NCBI RefSeq assembly: GCF_000686905.1
Contig: NZ_JMLW01000009.1
Span: 33,009-97,008 of the forward strand
DNA length: 64,000 nucleotides
Source of the DNA: Marinospirillum insulare DSM 21763
Lineage (GTDB): Bacteria > Pseudomonadota > Gammaproteobacteria > Pseudomonadales > Halomonadaceae
Reading direction: 5' to 3'
Under the pieces are notes generated by a model. It saw only the letters and a program-made list of their open reading frames with translations, was not told the origin of the DNA and did not search any database. Below are positions 1-9,344 of the stretch, in pieces. Position numbers and translations under genes: made by a program. Numbering within the stretch: the stretch's first letter is position 1; every line of letters begins with the position of its first letter.

Positions 1-578
1 CTTGGTTGTTTGGTTACCTTGGCTTTTGAATGGCTATTTGGCCCTATTGTTTTTTTACTGGTTTCTTTTACACCCATGGAGTTTGCAAATGGTCAGGTGG
101 TTAGCCTGCCTTTAAGCGCAACACTTACCTCCGGGCAGTGGTGGCGCTTAATTACGCCAATTTTTTACATTTTGGCATAATGCACTTGGTTTTTAATTCA
201 CTTTGGATTTGGGTTTTAGGTGAAATGATTGAAAGAAACCAAGGACAGGTTAAACTTATCTTATTAATACTTTTTACAGCCTTGGTATCTAATTCAGCAC
301 AATTTTTAATCAATGGTTCTAGTCAGTTTGGTGGCTTATCTGGCGTGGTCTATGGCTATTTAGGTTATATCTGGCTAACGGGTCGGCTTAAACCTCAAGA
401 AGGCCTAGCCCTCAGTAATGCCTTGGTAATATTTATGCTGGGCTGGATGCTTTTAGGTATGACAGACTTTTCACGTTCTTTAGGCTTAAATATGGCCAAC
501 GAAGCGCACCTAGGTGGGCTTTTAGCAGGGTTAGCTTTTGCACTTTTACCCTGGCCTAAAAAGAGGAAACACGTATGA
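1..578 (+). pseudogene. Rhomboid-family intramembrane serine protease, 5' end outside window, apparent frameshift
   Basis: Rhomboid proteases cleave transmembrane substrates inside the inner membrane with a Ser-His dyad. Frame 1 from base 1 encodes the N-terminal half, ending in a GQWWRLITPIF segment typical of rhomboids, then stops at 178-180. The match continues in frame 3 (LHFGIMHLVFNSLW, then GGLSGVVYG with the catalytic Ser at about 339-341, and NEAHLGG with the catalytic His at 507-509). The switch falls in a run of six T (161-166); one more T would restore a single frame through to the stop at 576-578. Everything catalytic is intact, so this is either a recent single-base loss, slippage-rescued expression, or a sequencing error. 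A GTG at 138 would give a 146-residue fragment lacking the first helix, which is unlikely to be the native start. The stop overlaps the next start (ATGA). Confidence 0.8.
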
Positions 579-829
579 CCTTTGCAGCTATGATAGAAAA
601 AATGAGTCCGGAAATTTATACGGCATTAAAAAGCGGTGTAGAACTAGGACGCTGGCCTAATGGACAGGCATTAACTCAAGAGCAAAAAGAAATTAGTATG
701 GAAGCCGTGCTACGTTACGAAGCACAAAGCAATATCCCTGAAGAAGAAAGGGTGGGTTATATTGCACCTAAAAAGAAAAAGCTCGCGACCAATGAAGAAG
801 CGCCAGTAAAAATTTTAGGGCAGGAATAA
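575..829 (+). CDS. DUF1315 (YeaC-like) family protein
   Basis: This 84-residue protein matches the small DUF1315/YeaC family of unknown function found across gammaproteobacteria. The family signature is visible as an N-terminal MSPEIYTALKSGVELGRWPNG segment followed by LTQEQKEISMEAVLRYEA. The C-terminal third is lysine-rich and low in complexity (KKKK near residue 67). The ATG overlaps the rhomboid stop by four bases, so the two are probably translationally coupled. Family membership is well supported; the molecular role is unknown. Confidence 0.85.
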   Translation: MTFAAMIEKMSPEIYTALKSGVELGRWPNGQALTQEQKEISMEAVLRYEAQSNIPEEERVGYIAPKKKKLATNEEAPVKILGQE

Positions 830-833
830 TAGC

Positions 834-1661
834 GTGCTAAGTTTAGCCGGTCGTTTACGTAAAATGGGTACAGAGCATACTGCACAGGTAAGTTATGAGT
901 TAAAACTTGCCGATGGTGAAGGTGGTTTGCAAAGCCTAGCTTTAAACCCCTTGTTAGGAAAAGTGCTTAGCCTTGAATTTAGCGGCAATATTCATTGCAT
1001 TCATTGTGAGCGAAAAACCAACAAAAGCTTTGCGCAAGGTTATTGTTACCCCTGTTTTAAAAAGCTAGCGCAGTGTGATACCTGCATTGTTAAACCAGAA
1101 ACCTGCCATTATCACCTAGGCACTTGCCGCGAGCCAGCTTGGGGTGAAGCGCATTGCTTTAAAGAGCATACGGTTTATCTAGCTAGTACTACCGGCTTAA
1201 AAGTAGGCATAACCCGCGAAACCAATATGCCAACACGCTGGATGGACCAAGGAGCGATTGCTGCTTTACCTTTAATAAAAGTGAATAACCGCCTAGCTTC
1301 AGGCCTAGTAGAAACCACCCTAGGTCAAACCATCAAAGATAAAACCGCTTGGCAGCGTATGCTAAAAAATGAAGTCGAAGACTTAGATTTGGTGAAAGAA
1401 GCACAGCAAGTCTTGACGGAATACCAGCCCCAGTTAACCGCCCTAGATAACCTGGAATATGAAACGCTGACATTAAAACCTTTGTTTTTTGATTATCCAG
1501 TTTTAGAGTATCCAACCAAGGTTAAGTCACTTAACCTAGATAAAACACCTAAAATAGAAGGGCAACTACTGGGTATTAAAGGCCAGTATCTTTTGTTAGA
1601 TATAGGCGTTATTAACCTGCGCAAATACGCTGGCTATGAGGTGCGTTTTTCTGCTCATTAA
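834..1661 (+). CDS. DUF2797 family protein, cysteine-rich
   Basis: The 275-residue product belongs to the DUF2797 family. Residues about 53-110 hold several Cys-x2-Cys and Cys/His clusters (IHCIHCERK, GYCYPCF, CDTC, CHYHLGTCREP) that look like structural zinc sites, followed by a VYLASTTGLKVGITR segment resembling the GIY-YIG-like strand pair seen in this family. Function is not established. It starts with GTG at 834, four bases after the DUF1315 stop, and its 3' end overlaps the tamA start by 26 bases, so 575-6986 reads as one transcription unit. Confidence 0.85.
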   Translation: MLSLAGRLRKMGTEHTAQVSYELKLADGEGGLQSLALNPLLGKVLSLEFSGNIHCIHCERKTNKSFAQGYCYPCFKKLAQCDTCIVKPETCHYHLGTCREPAWGEAHCFKEHTVYLASTTGLKVGITRETNMPTRWMDQGAIAALPLIKVNNRLASGLVETTLGQTIKDKTAWQRMLKNEVEDLDLVKEAQQVLTEYQPQLTALDNLEYETLTLKPLFFDYPVLEYPTKVKSLNLDKTPKIEGQLLGIKGQYLLLDIGVINLRKYAGYEVRFSAH

Positions 1662-3435
1662 TCAGCCAATAAAAAATGGCTCAGCAGTTAGTCTTTATTG
1701 GTTGGGCTTACTGCTGTTTTTATTGTTGAATCTGTTTTATTTCCCGCAAGCTGCTGCCGCAGACAAAAAACGCTCAGCTTTGGTTTTAAAACTAGAGCCA
1801 GAGCTAGCCCCAGTGCGTAATAATATTGAAGCCTACCTAGGTACTATTGAAGAGCGTAATACCGATGAAATGCGCCGCTATGCACGTTTTGCTAGAGAGC
1901 AAATAGCTCAGGCTGTAGAAGCTTTAGGTTATTATCAATATGGCCTTCATTTAGAAGTCAAACCTGGTGACCCAGCTCAGTTACAAGTTAATCTGCTGCT
2001 AGGGGAGCCTGTTAAATTACAGCAGGTGAATATAAAACTGGCTGGAGAAGCCGCTGGCCAAGCCAATTTTACTCTACCCTCAACTAAGAACCTGCAAATA
2101 GGCCAACAATTAAATCATGCTCACTATGAAGCAGCTAAAAAACACTTTTTAGACCAAGCCCTAAGTTATGGCTATTTTGCTGCTGATTTTTCTAAAAATA
2201 CCCTAACAATTCTGCCTGAAGCTAATGTAGCTAATATAGACTTGCATTTTAATTCAGGGCCTCGTTACCGCTTTGGTGAAGTCAGTTTTGAGCAGCAGGG
2301 TCAGTTTCAAGAAAGCTTTATTAAAAAGTTTGTGCGTTTTAAAAAGGGTGATGCCTTTGATGCAGAACGCCTCAGTGAATTAAGTCGTGAACTACGCGCC
2401 AGCAACTACTTTAATGAAGTGTTAGTTGATATAAATGAAGACCTAACCACAGCTAACCTTGAAGTGCCTGTTGAAGTGCTACTGACCCGTCGCAAACCCC
2501 ACAGTCTAGATTTAGGTATAGGTTATTCAACCGATATAGGCCCCCGCCTAAGTGGTAGTTGGACACAGCATTGGTTGAATGACCTAGGGCATAGTCGAGG
2601 CGTGAACAGTGAGCTTTCCTTACCGCGCAAAGCTGTCAGTGCTTGGTATCAGTTGCCCCTTAGCCCGCCTATGACAGACAAGCTACGTTTTACCACCTCT
2701 GTAGAAGATGAACGCTTTGACGATCATAAAAGTCAGCGCTTTAGTGCCGCTATTCAATGGCAACATCAACAAGCTAATAGCTGGGATAGAAACCTCTCAT
2801 TAAAAGGGCTACAAGAAAACTTTCAAATTGGTGAAGAAGAAGACCGAACCTGGTTAACCTTGCCTGGTATTACTTTAAACCGTTTATACACAGATCAGCG
2901 AGTAGACCCAACAAAAGGCTACCGTTTACATTTTAATTTAGCTGCTAGCCATCAAGAGTTTTTGTCAGATATTAATATATTTCAGGTCACGGCTTTTGCG
3001 CGAGGGCTCTACACTTTTTATGATAATCATCGCTTCTTAACTCGAGTGCAAATGGGTGATTTATATACAGAAGACTTTTCAATTACCCCTGTTTCCTTGC
3101 GTTTCTTTGCTGGGGGTGACCAAACGATTCGTGGTTATGGTTATCAAGAAATAGCACCCAAAAGTGAAACAGGTCGCCTTTTAGGTGGGCGTTATTTAAT
3201 AGTAGGCAGTACCGAGTACCAATACAGCTTAAGCCCAACCTGGCGCTTAGCTGTATTTGTTGATGCGGGTAACGTCAGCCTAGAAAGAAAAGAATTACAA
3301 AACCTTAAGGTAGGCCGAGGTATAGGGCTACGCTGGATATCGCCCGTAGGGGCTTTACGTTTAGATGTAGCCCAAGGTTTAGATGAGCTAGAGGGTGGCT
3401 GGCAGCTGCACTTTTCTATGGGGCCAGAATTATGA
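1636..3435 (+). CDS. tamA: Translocation and assembly module subunit TamA (Omp85 family)
   Basis: TamA is the outer-membrane Omp85 barrel of the TamAB complex, which helps insert autotransporters and moves lipids between the membranes. The 599-residue protein has an N-terminal hydrophobic signal segment (about residues 18-42, ending AAAA), POTRA domains over roughly 45-265, and a 16-strand-type barrel to the C-terminus. The barrel contains the lid-lock-type motif GGDQTIRGYGYQ (about residue 496) and the protein ends in GPEL, as TamA proteins usually do. The start at 1636 lies inside the upstream gene and gives a slightly long n-region; a later start is possible. The stop overlaps tamB by four bases. 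Confidence 0.95.
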   Translation: MRCVFLLINQPIKNGSAVSLYWLGLLLFLLLNLFYFPQAAAADKKRSALVLKLEPELAPVRNNIEAYLGTIEERNTDEMRRYARFAREQIAQAVEALGYYQYGLHLEVKPGDPAQLQVNLLLGEPVKLQQVNIKLAGEAAGQANFTLPSTKNLQIGQQLNHAHYEAAKKHFLDQALSYGYFAADFSKNTLTILPEANVANIDLHFNSGPRYRFGEVSFEQQGQFQESFIKKFVRFKKGDAFDAERLSELSRELRASNYFNEVLVDINEDLTTANLEVPVEVLLTRRKPHSLDLGIGYSTDIGPRLSGSWTQHWLNDLGHSRGVNSELSLPRKAVSAWYQLPLSPPMTDKLRFTTSVEDERFDDHKSQRFSAAIQWQHQQANSWDRNLSLKGLQENFQIGEEEDRTWLTLPGITLNRLYTDQRVDPTKGYRLHFNLAASHQEFLSDINIFQVTAFARGLYTFYDNHRFLTRVQMGDLYTEDFSITPVSLRFFAGGDQTIRGYGYQEIAPKSETGRLLGGRYLIVGSTEYQYSLSPTWRLAVFVDAGNVSLERKELQNLKVGRGIGLRWISPVGALRLDVAQGLDELEGGWQLHFSMGPEL

Positions 3436-6400
3436 TGCGTAAGCTTGCTTATGGATTGATTACAACCCTCACTAGTTTGCTAGTAACCCTCTTAGCCCTA
3501 GTGGCTTGGTTAGCTTTTACTAGCTCGGGTGGCCAGTGGCTAGTAGGGCAGCTACCCGGCTTAAAAGTGAATGGCTTTCAAGGGCAGTTAGCCAACCAGT
3601 GGCAAGCAGAGCGTGTTGAATGGCAAAACACTCAGCTTAAATTGGTTTTAGAGAAGCTAAGCTTTAGTTGGCAGGTGAGTTGTTTAACTGATAGAAAAGT
3701 CTGCTTAAACAAGCTACAGCTAGCTAGGGTTGAAATAACCACTCATACTCAGCAGCCAGCAGAGCCAGGTGTTGATTTTAACTGGCAAGATTTGCGTTTG
3801 GCTGACCTAAGCCTTCCCGAGTTGAGCCTTCCTCAGCTGAATTTACTAGAGCTTACTCAACTTAAAGGCCTAGAAATAAACCAGCTAGGTATAGAAAGTT
3901 TGGTTATTAATAATCAACAACAACTCAGCCAATTAAAGCTAGCTGCTAACTGGCAAGCTGAAAAAATTAATATTCAATCTTTAGAAATAGCTAGTCCCTG
4001 GTTTAGTAAATGGCTAAGTAAAGGGTCAAGTAAAAGGCTAAGCAAAAGGTTAGGTAAAGCTATAAAAGAAAGTCCTGATCAGCCAGCCAAGGTTAGGTTA
4101 ACCGGTTGGCTAGCAACCCAAAATAACTGGCCATTGAAGCTAAATTTAGCCAGCCAGTTGAGTGACTACCCCTTGCAGCTGGCGCTGGCGGGTGACTTAG
4201 AGAAACTACAAATACAAACCACCTTAAACCTTTCAAACTTAAGCCTTTCAAACCTAGAAGAAGATGCCTCAATTAACCTAAAAGGTTGGGTTAACCTGCT
4301 GAACACCAAGGCACCGCTAAATTTAAACCTGAGTTGGCAAAACCTTAACCCTAGTCAAACTTACTCAGAATTAATGAATGGCCTAGAAGATTTACAATTA
4401 AAAACAGGCCAGCTAAACCTAACCGGTAATCTAAAAAAAGGCTGGCAACTAGCCCTTGATAGTCAACAAACTGTAAATCACCAACCCGTGAGTTTAAGTT
4501 TGGCAGCCAATATCAGCTGGCAAGCCTTAGCTTTAGAAGAGCTATACCTCAATTGGGCTGGTGAACACTGGTTAAAGGCAAAGTTTAATTTAGTGGAGTT
4601 AAAGCCAAAAGAGTTGAGCCTAGATGGAGAAATAGCGGGGCAGCTAAAAGATGAATTACTGAGTGATTTAGCCTTTGCTACTAACTTTAGTGGCTTTTTA
4701 GATACAGCGAGTCTTAACAACAGCGACTTAAAAAATAACAGCAACTCAAAAGACAACAGCAGCCAAAATAGCCAAAAAATTAATTACCAATTTAATTTAG
4801 ATGACCTAGTCATATCCACCAAGCAAGAAAGCTTAGCTTTGGCGCTCAATCTAAATTCTGAAACCTGGCAAGCAGAAACCAAACTAGAGCTAGCTAACCT
4901 TAGCAATTTAGCGCAAACGCTTCTTAAAAGGCTTAAGCCTCACCAAGCAGAAGCACTAATTGCCAACGACCCTTTAGCTGGTGATTTAAAGCTAAATGCC
5001 AGCCTAAGCTTGCCAGCCTTGCCTTTAACAACACAAGCAGACTTACAGCAAGTTTTGTCGCGAGTGGACCAGGGGCAGTATCACCTAGAATTAGTATCTA
5101 ATGAATTAAGCTATGCTGCTAACCAGCTAACCAATACCGATTTAAACTTTAGCTACCTAGATAAGCAATCTAATCTAACCCTGACTAGCCAGCAGCTAAA
5201 CCTTGCCACAGATAATACAGATAATACAGATACCAACAGTGAAGTTTTACTGGAGGCAATCAAAATAAGCCTTGCAGGCTTAGTGAGTAATCACCAGTTG
5301 AGCGCTGCTTTGCAGTTGAATAAGCAGCCTTTACAGCTGAGTCTTCAAGGTGGACTAGACCTAGAAGATCCACTAGGAGTGAATTGGCACTACACTTTAG
5401 CTGAGGTATCAACAGAGCTAATTAAGCCTTGGTTGCCACCAGACTTACGTTGGCAAGATAAAATTACCGGTGAACTGCAAGGCCAGTGGCACAACCAGCA
5501 GCTTAGCAGCCGGTTAGACTTATACTCTGGCCCGGGAGAATTAGCCGTTAAGCTAGAAGACAAGCTGAATGAAACCTTTAGCTGGGTTCCCTTAACCTAC
5601 CACCTTTTAAACCTAAGCTTTGAGTTAGAAAATGAAAGCTTGGTCACCCGCTTAACGCTTGATGGCGACCAACTAGGCTATTTAAACAGCCAAGTGGCTA
5701 TTAATTTAAAGCCAGATGCAAGCAGCAATACAAGAAAAATTAAAGGCCATTATCAACTGGAAGGTTTGCAGATTCAGGCTTTCTCACCTTTTGTTAACCT
5801 AGATGAACTTAAAGGTAGGATTAAGGGGCAAGGAGAAATTCGAGGGCATCTTTTAGCACCAGAGTTGTGGGGTAATTTACAGCTAGAAGAAGTGGTAGCT
5901 GTTAATTCACGTTGGCCAGTCACCTTGCAGCGTTTAGATGGTGAGTTATTGCTGCAAGGCGAACAACTAAGTTTAACGGCTGACTTTTCTACAGGTGAAG
6001 GGGGGGATGGTCAGTTAAAGGGAGAGTTGCTTTGGCAGCCAAATTTATCAGCAGCTTTAAACTTAACTGGTGAAGCCTTCCAAGTTAGGGTGGAGCCTTG
6101 GGCAAATTTACAGGTAACGCCAGACCTCAACTTTAGCTATCAACAAGAAACCCTAAGCCTAGCAGGAAAAATAAAAATACCTAGTGGGGCTATTAGCGTG
6201 AAGCAACTACCTAAACAAGCCATTAAAGTTTCAGATGATGCGCAAGTTTTAGGCAGAGAACAGGCAGCTAAACAAGCACCTAACTTGAATTTAGATATAG
6301 AGCTACAGTTAGGTAATAGCCAAGAACCCGATAAACCACCTTTAAGCTTAGAGGCCCTGGGCTTAAATGCTGAAATTCAAGGCAGGCTTAAGCTAGGTAA

Positions 6401-6986
6401 CGAACTGCAAACTCGAGGTGAGCTAGCCCTAATTAAAGGGGTTTATCAGTCTTGGGGGCAAGATTTAAAATTAAGAAAAGCCCGTTTAAATTTTGCTGGG
6501 CCAGTTAGCCAGCCATTTTTAGACCTAGAAGCTGTGCGAGAAGTGCAAGATATTACTGTGGGCATTCGCATCACAGGACGAGTTGACCATCCTGAATCTG
6601 AAATTTTTTCAGAGCCTCCTATGGCTAATGAGCAGGCTTTATCTTGGCTGATTTTAGGTCGCCCATTAAAAACGGAAAAAGATGAAAATACGCTCAATGC
6701 TGCTGCTATTTCCTATGGTTTAAAACAAGCTTCAGGCGTAACAGAACGCCTAGGTAAAAGTTTAGGTTTAAAAGACTTTCAACTGGTTGCCGAAGGGGGT
6801 GGAAGCGAGGCCAGTGTGGTTGCCTCTGGCTACATTAATGATAAGTTAAGTGTTGGCTATGGCGTTGGGGTTTATGATGAAGTGAGCCGCTTTGTGGTGC
6901 GCTACGAGCTTTCACGCCAGGTTTATATTGAGGCAGCTAGCGCTTTAGCCAGCTCCCTCGATATTTTTTGGCGCTTAAATTTTTAG
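3432..6986 (+). CDS. tamB: Translocation and assembly module protein TamB (DUF490/AsmA-like)
   Basis: TamB is the inner-membrane-anchored periplasmic partner of TamA and forms a long beta-taco bridge. This 1184-residue protein has one N-terminal transmembrane helix (about residues 8-30), a very long leucine-rich, repetitive beta region, and the conserved DUF490 C-terminal domain (about 850-1184, ending YIEAASALASSLDIFWRLNF). Asn/Ser-rich low-complexity patches occur near residues 430-450, and a local repeat of KWLSKGSSKRLSKRLG type lies near 195. It overlaps tamA by four bases (ATGA), the usual tamAB arrangement. Confidence 0.95.
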   Translation: MMRKLAYGLITTLTSLLVTLLALVAWLAFTSSGGQWLVGQLPGLKVNGFQGQLANQWQAERVEWQNTQLKLVLEKLSFSWQVSCLTDRKVCLNKLQLARVEITTHTQQPAEPGVDFNWQDLRLADLSLPELSLPQLNLLELTQLKGLEINQLGIESLVINNQQQLSQLKLAANWQAEKINIQSLEIASPWFSKWLSKGSSKRLSKRLGKAIKESPDQPAKVRLTGWLATQNNWPLKLNLASQLSDYPLQLALAGDLEKLQIQTTLNLSNLSLSNLEEDASINLKGWVNLLNTKAPLNLNLSWQNLNPSQTYSELMNGLEDLQLKTGQLNLTGNLKKGWQLALDSQQTVNHQPVSLSLAANISWQALALEELYLNWAGEHWLKAKFNLVELKPKELSLDGEIAGQLKDELLSDLAFATNFSGFLDTASLNNSDLKNNSNSKDNSSQNSQKINYQFNLDDLVISTKQESLALALNLNSETWQAETKLELANLSNLAQTLLKRLKPHQAEALIANDPLAGDLKLNASLSLPALPLTTQADLQQVLSRVDQGQYHLELVSNELSYAANQLTNTDLNFSYLDKQSNLTLTSQQLNLATDNTDNTDTNSEVLLEAIKISLAGLVSNHQLSAALQLNKQPLQLSLQGGLDLEDPLGVNWHYTLAEVSTELIKPWLPPDLRWQDKITGELQGQWHNQQLSSRLDLYSGPGELAVKLEDKLNETFSWVPLTYHLLNLSFELENESLVTRLTLDGDQLGYLNSQVAINLKPDASSNTRKIKGHYQLEGLQIQAFSPFVNLDELKGRIKGQGEIRGHLLAPELWGNLQLEEVVAVNSRWPVTLQRLDGELLLQGEQLSLTADFSTGEGGDGQLKGELLWQPNLSAALNLTGEAFQVRVEPWANLQVTPDLNFSYQQETLSLAGKIKIPSGAISVKQLPKQAIKVSDDAQVLGREQAAKQAPNLNLDIELQLGNSQEPDKPPLSLEALGLNAEIQGRLKLGNELQTRGELALIKGVYQSWGQDLKLRKARLNFAGPVSQPFLDLEAVREVQDITVGIRITGRVDHPESEIFSEPPMANEQALSWLILGRPLKTEKDENTLNAAAISYGLKQASGVTERLGKSLGLKDFQLVAEGGGSEASVVASGYINDKLSVGYGVGVYDEVSRFVVRYELSRQVYIEAASALASSLDIFWRLNF

Positions 6987-7014
6987 TGGGTTTAACCATT
7001 TAGCAGGTTTTACT

Positions 7015-8511
7015 TTAAAGATTGTCTAAGCCTCGTTCAGCCATAGCCACTGCCCTAAAAATAGCTCGGCCTTTATTTAAAGTTTCTTCCCATTCCATTT
7101 GCGGAATAGAATCGGCGACTACGCCAGCACCGGCTTGAACATGCAACTGCCCATCTTTTATAACGGCTGTGCGTATCGCTATGGAGGTATCCATATTGCC
7201 GTACCAGCTTAAATAGCCCACTGCACCACCATAAACTCCACGTTTAACGGGTTCTAATTCATCTAAAATTTCTAAGGCTCTAATTTTAGGTGCGCCAGAT
7301 AAAGTGCCAGCAGGAAAAGTTGCTCTTAACACGTCGATTGCACTGAGCTCTGGGCGCAGTTTACCTACCACGTTAGACACTATGTGCATAACATGCGAAT
7401 AGCGCTCTATAGCCATGCTGGCGGTTACTTCCACACTACCAGTTTGTGCAATACGGCCAACATCGTTGCGTCCTAAATCGATCAGCATTAAATGTTCTGC
7501 TATTTCTTTAGGGTCAGCTAAAAGTTCTTTTTCTAAAGCCAGGTCTTCTTCAGGTGTTGTGCCGCGCTTACGCGTGCCAGCTATAGGGCGCACTGTTACT
7601 TCACCTTCTTCTAAACGAGCTAGAATCTCAGGGGAAGAACCCACAACTTGAAAGGTATCTAGGTGCAAATGAAACATATAAGGCGAAGGGTTTAAAACCC
7701 TTAAAGCACGATAAAGCTCTAAAGATTGCGCTTTATAAGACAGGCTCATACGTTGGGAAACCACGCACTGCATGATATCGCCTGCATGGATATAACCTTT
7801 TATTTTATCCACAGCGGCTTTAAATGCCGTTTCAGTAAAGCCCGATTCAAAGTCACTTTCTTTGACGGGTTCACGACCCGTACCCGGGCTAGTGGTATTT
7901 AAAGTCGCTGTACGCAATTTGACTTCAAGTAACTCTAATTTTTGCTGAGCTTTTTCTAAGGCATTATCTTCAGCAGGGTTGGCATGGGTAATTAAGGACA
8001 ATTTACCTGAGAGGTTATCGAACACCACGACATCCTCAGAAACCATTAAAAGAATATCGGGTACTTTTAATGGGTCTGCCATACGAGCTGCAGCTTCAGG
8101 GTTATTTAGGCTCGGCTCAATGTAGCGAATGGTGTCATGCCCAAAGTAGCCCACCAGCCCACCGGTAAAGCGTGGCAAGTTAGGCAAAGGTGCAACCTTA
8201 TACTGAGCTTGGAAAGCTTCAATAGTGGCCAGTGGATTAGCGACTGTCTCGCTACTGATCAGCTGATTATTTCTAAATAATTTAAAATCGTAGCCATCTA
8301 CTTCAAGGCGTTCATTAGAAGGCAGACCAATAATGGAATAGCGACCCCATTTCTCACCCCCCTGAACTGACTCAAGCAAATAACTGTAGGGCTGTTGTGC
8401 TAACTTCATATAGGTAGAAAGCGGCGTATCTAAGTCAGCCAAAACCTCACGGCTAACAGGAATACGGTTGTAGCCTTCAGTGCTTAGGGCTGCAAATTGT
8501 TCAGGGGTCAT
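7015..8511 (-). CDS. trpE: Anthranilate synthase component I
   Basis: TrpE, the chorismate-binding subunit, makes anthranilate from chorismate and ammonia (supplied by TrpG) in tryptophan synthesis. The 498-residue length is normal. The N-terminal domain carries the tryptophan-feedback region with [15 protein letters not shown] (about residue 46), and the C-terminal chorismate-binding domain has [23 protein letters not shown] and [14 protein letters not shown]. It lies two bases after rpe on the same strand. In Pseudomonas a phosphoglycolate phosphatase gene sits between rpe and trpE; here it is absent. No trpG or other trp gene is in the window. Confidence 0.97.
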   Translation of the reverse strand: MTPEQFAALSTEGYNRIPVSREVLADLDTPLSTYMKLAQQPYSYLLESVQGGEKWGRYSIIGLPSNERLEVDGYDFKLFRNNQLISSETVANPLATIEAFQAQYKVAPLPNLPRFTGGLVGYFGHDTIRYIEPSLNNPEAAARMADPLKVPDILLMVSEDVVVFDNLSGKLSLITHANPAEDNALEKAQQKLELLEVKLRTATLNTTSPGTGREPVKESDFESGFTETAFKAAVDKIKGYIHAGDIMQCVVSQRMSLSYKAQSLELYRALRVLNPSPYMFHLHLDTFQVVGSSPEILARLEEGEVTVRPIAGTRKRGTTPEEDLALEKELLADPKEIAEHLMLIDLGRNDVGRIAQTGSVEVTASMAIERYSHVMHIVSNVVGKLRPELSAIDVLRATFPAGTLSGAPKIRALEILDELEPVKRGVYGGAVGYLSWYGNMDTSIAIRTAVIKDGQLHVQAGAGVVADSIPQMEWEETLNKGRAIFRAVAMAERGLDNL

Positions 8512-8513
8512 GC

Positions 8514-9212
8514 TTAAATTCCTTTAAGTTCTTCTCTCAGTGCTTTAATCACTGAGTCATAACGGTTAGGGTCTTCAGCTTGGGCAGCGCCAAAAATAGC
8601 GGAACCAGCTACAAAAGCATTGGCACCAGCGGCGGCAATTTCAGCAATATTATTTACGCCAACACCACCATCAACTTCAAGTTTTATGGGGCGTTCACTA
8701 GCAATAATACGCGCTCTTGCTTCACGCAGTTTTTGTAGGGTTTGCGGGATAAACTTTTGCCCACCAAAGCCAGGGTTCACACTCATTAGTAGAATTATAT
8801 CTAATCGATCCATGACATAATCCATTAGGTTCAAAGGTGTTGCAGGGTTAAATACTAAACCAGCCTTGCAGCCACCATCACGAATCATTTGTAAGCTGCG
8901 GTCGATATGCTCAGAAGCTTCAGGGTGAAAAGTAATGCTAGTAGCACCCGCTTCAATAAAGTCACCTATCATACGATCAACCGGCTTAACCATAAGGTGT
9001 ACATCTATTGGTGCGGTAACACCATGGTCTCTCAGTGATTTACACACCATTGGGCCAAGGGTTAAGTTAGGTACATAGTGATTATCCATCACATCAAAGT
9101 GAACCCAGTCTGCACCAGAAGCGAGTACTTTATCGACTTCTTCACCCAAGCAGGCAAAGTTAGCAGAAAGAATGGAAGGGGCAATAATAAAGTCAGAAGT
9201 ATTGGCAGACAT
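8514..9212 (-). CDS. rpe: Ribulose-phosphate 3-epimerase
   Basis: This enzyme interconverts ribulose 5-phosphate and xylulose 5-phosphate in the pentose phosphate pathway. The 232-residue TIM-barrel shows the family motifs [29 protein letters not shown] (metal-binding His/Asp), DVHLMV, and [12 protein letters not shown], then the phosphate-binding GGV...[12 protein letters not shown]. It is the first gene of an rpe-trpE pair, divergent from the DUF3530 gene with 132 bases between. Confidence 0.97.
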   Translation of the reverse strand: MSANTSDFIIAPSILSANFACLGEEVDKVLASGADWVHFDVMDNHYVPNLTLGPMVCKSLRDHGVTAPIDVHLMVKPVDRMIGDFIEAGATSITFHPEASEHIDRSLQMIRDGGCKAGLVFNPATPLNLMDYVMDRLDIILLMSVNPGFGGQKFIPQTLQKLREARARIIASERPIKLEVDGGVGVNNIAEIAAAGANAFVAGSAIFGAAQAEDPNRYDSVIKALREELKGI

Positions 9213-9344
9213 AGTAAGTTTGTGTCTCTATTAAGAAGTATTTAGAAGCCTTTAGGCATTTTAAGGCATTCAGCCAAGTTGTGCAGCTTTGTTACATCTT
9301 TACAGGGGTTGCCGTGTGTAGCAACATTGGTACCGCAGAATTAA

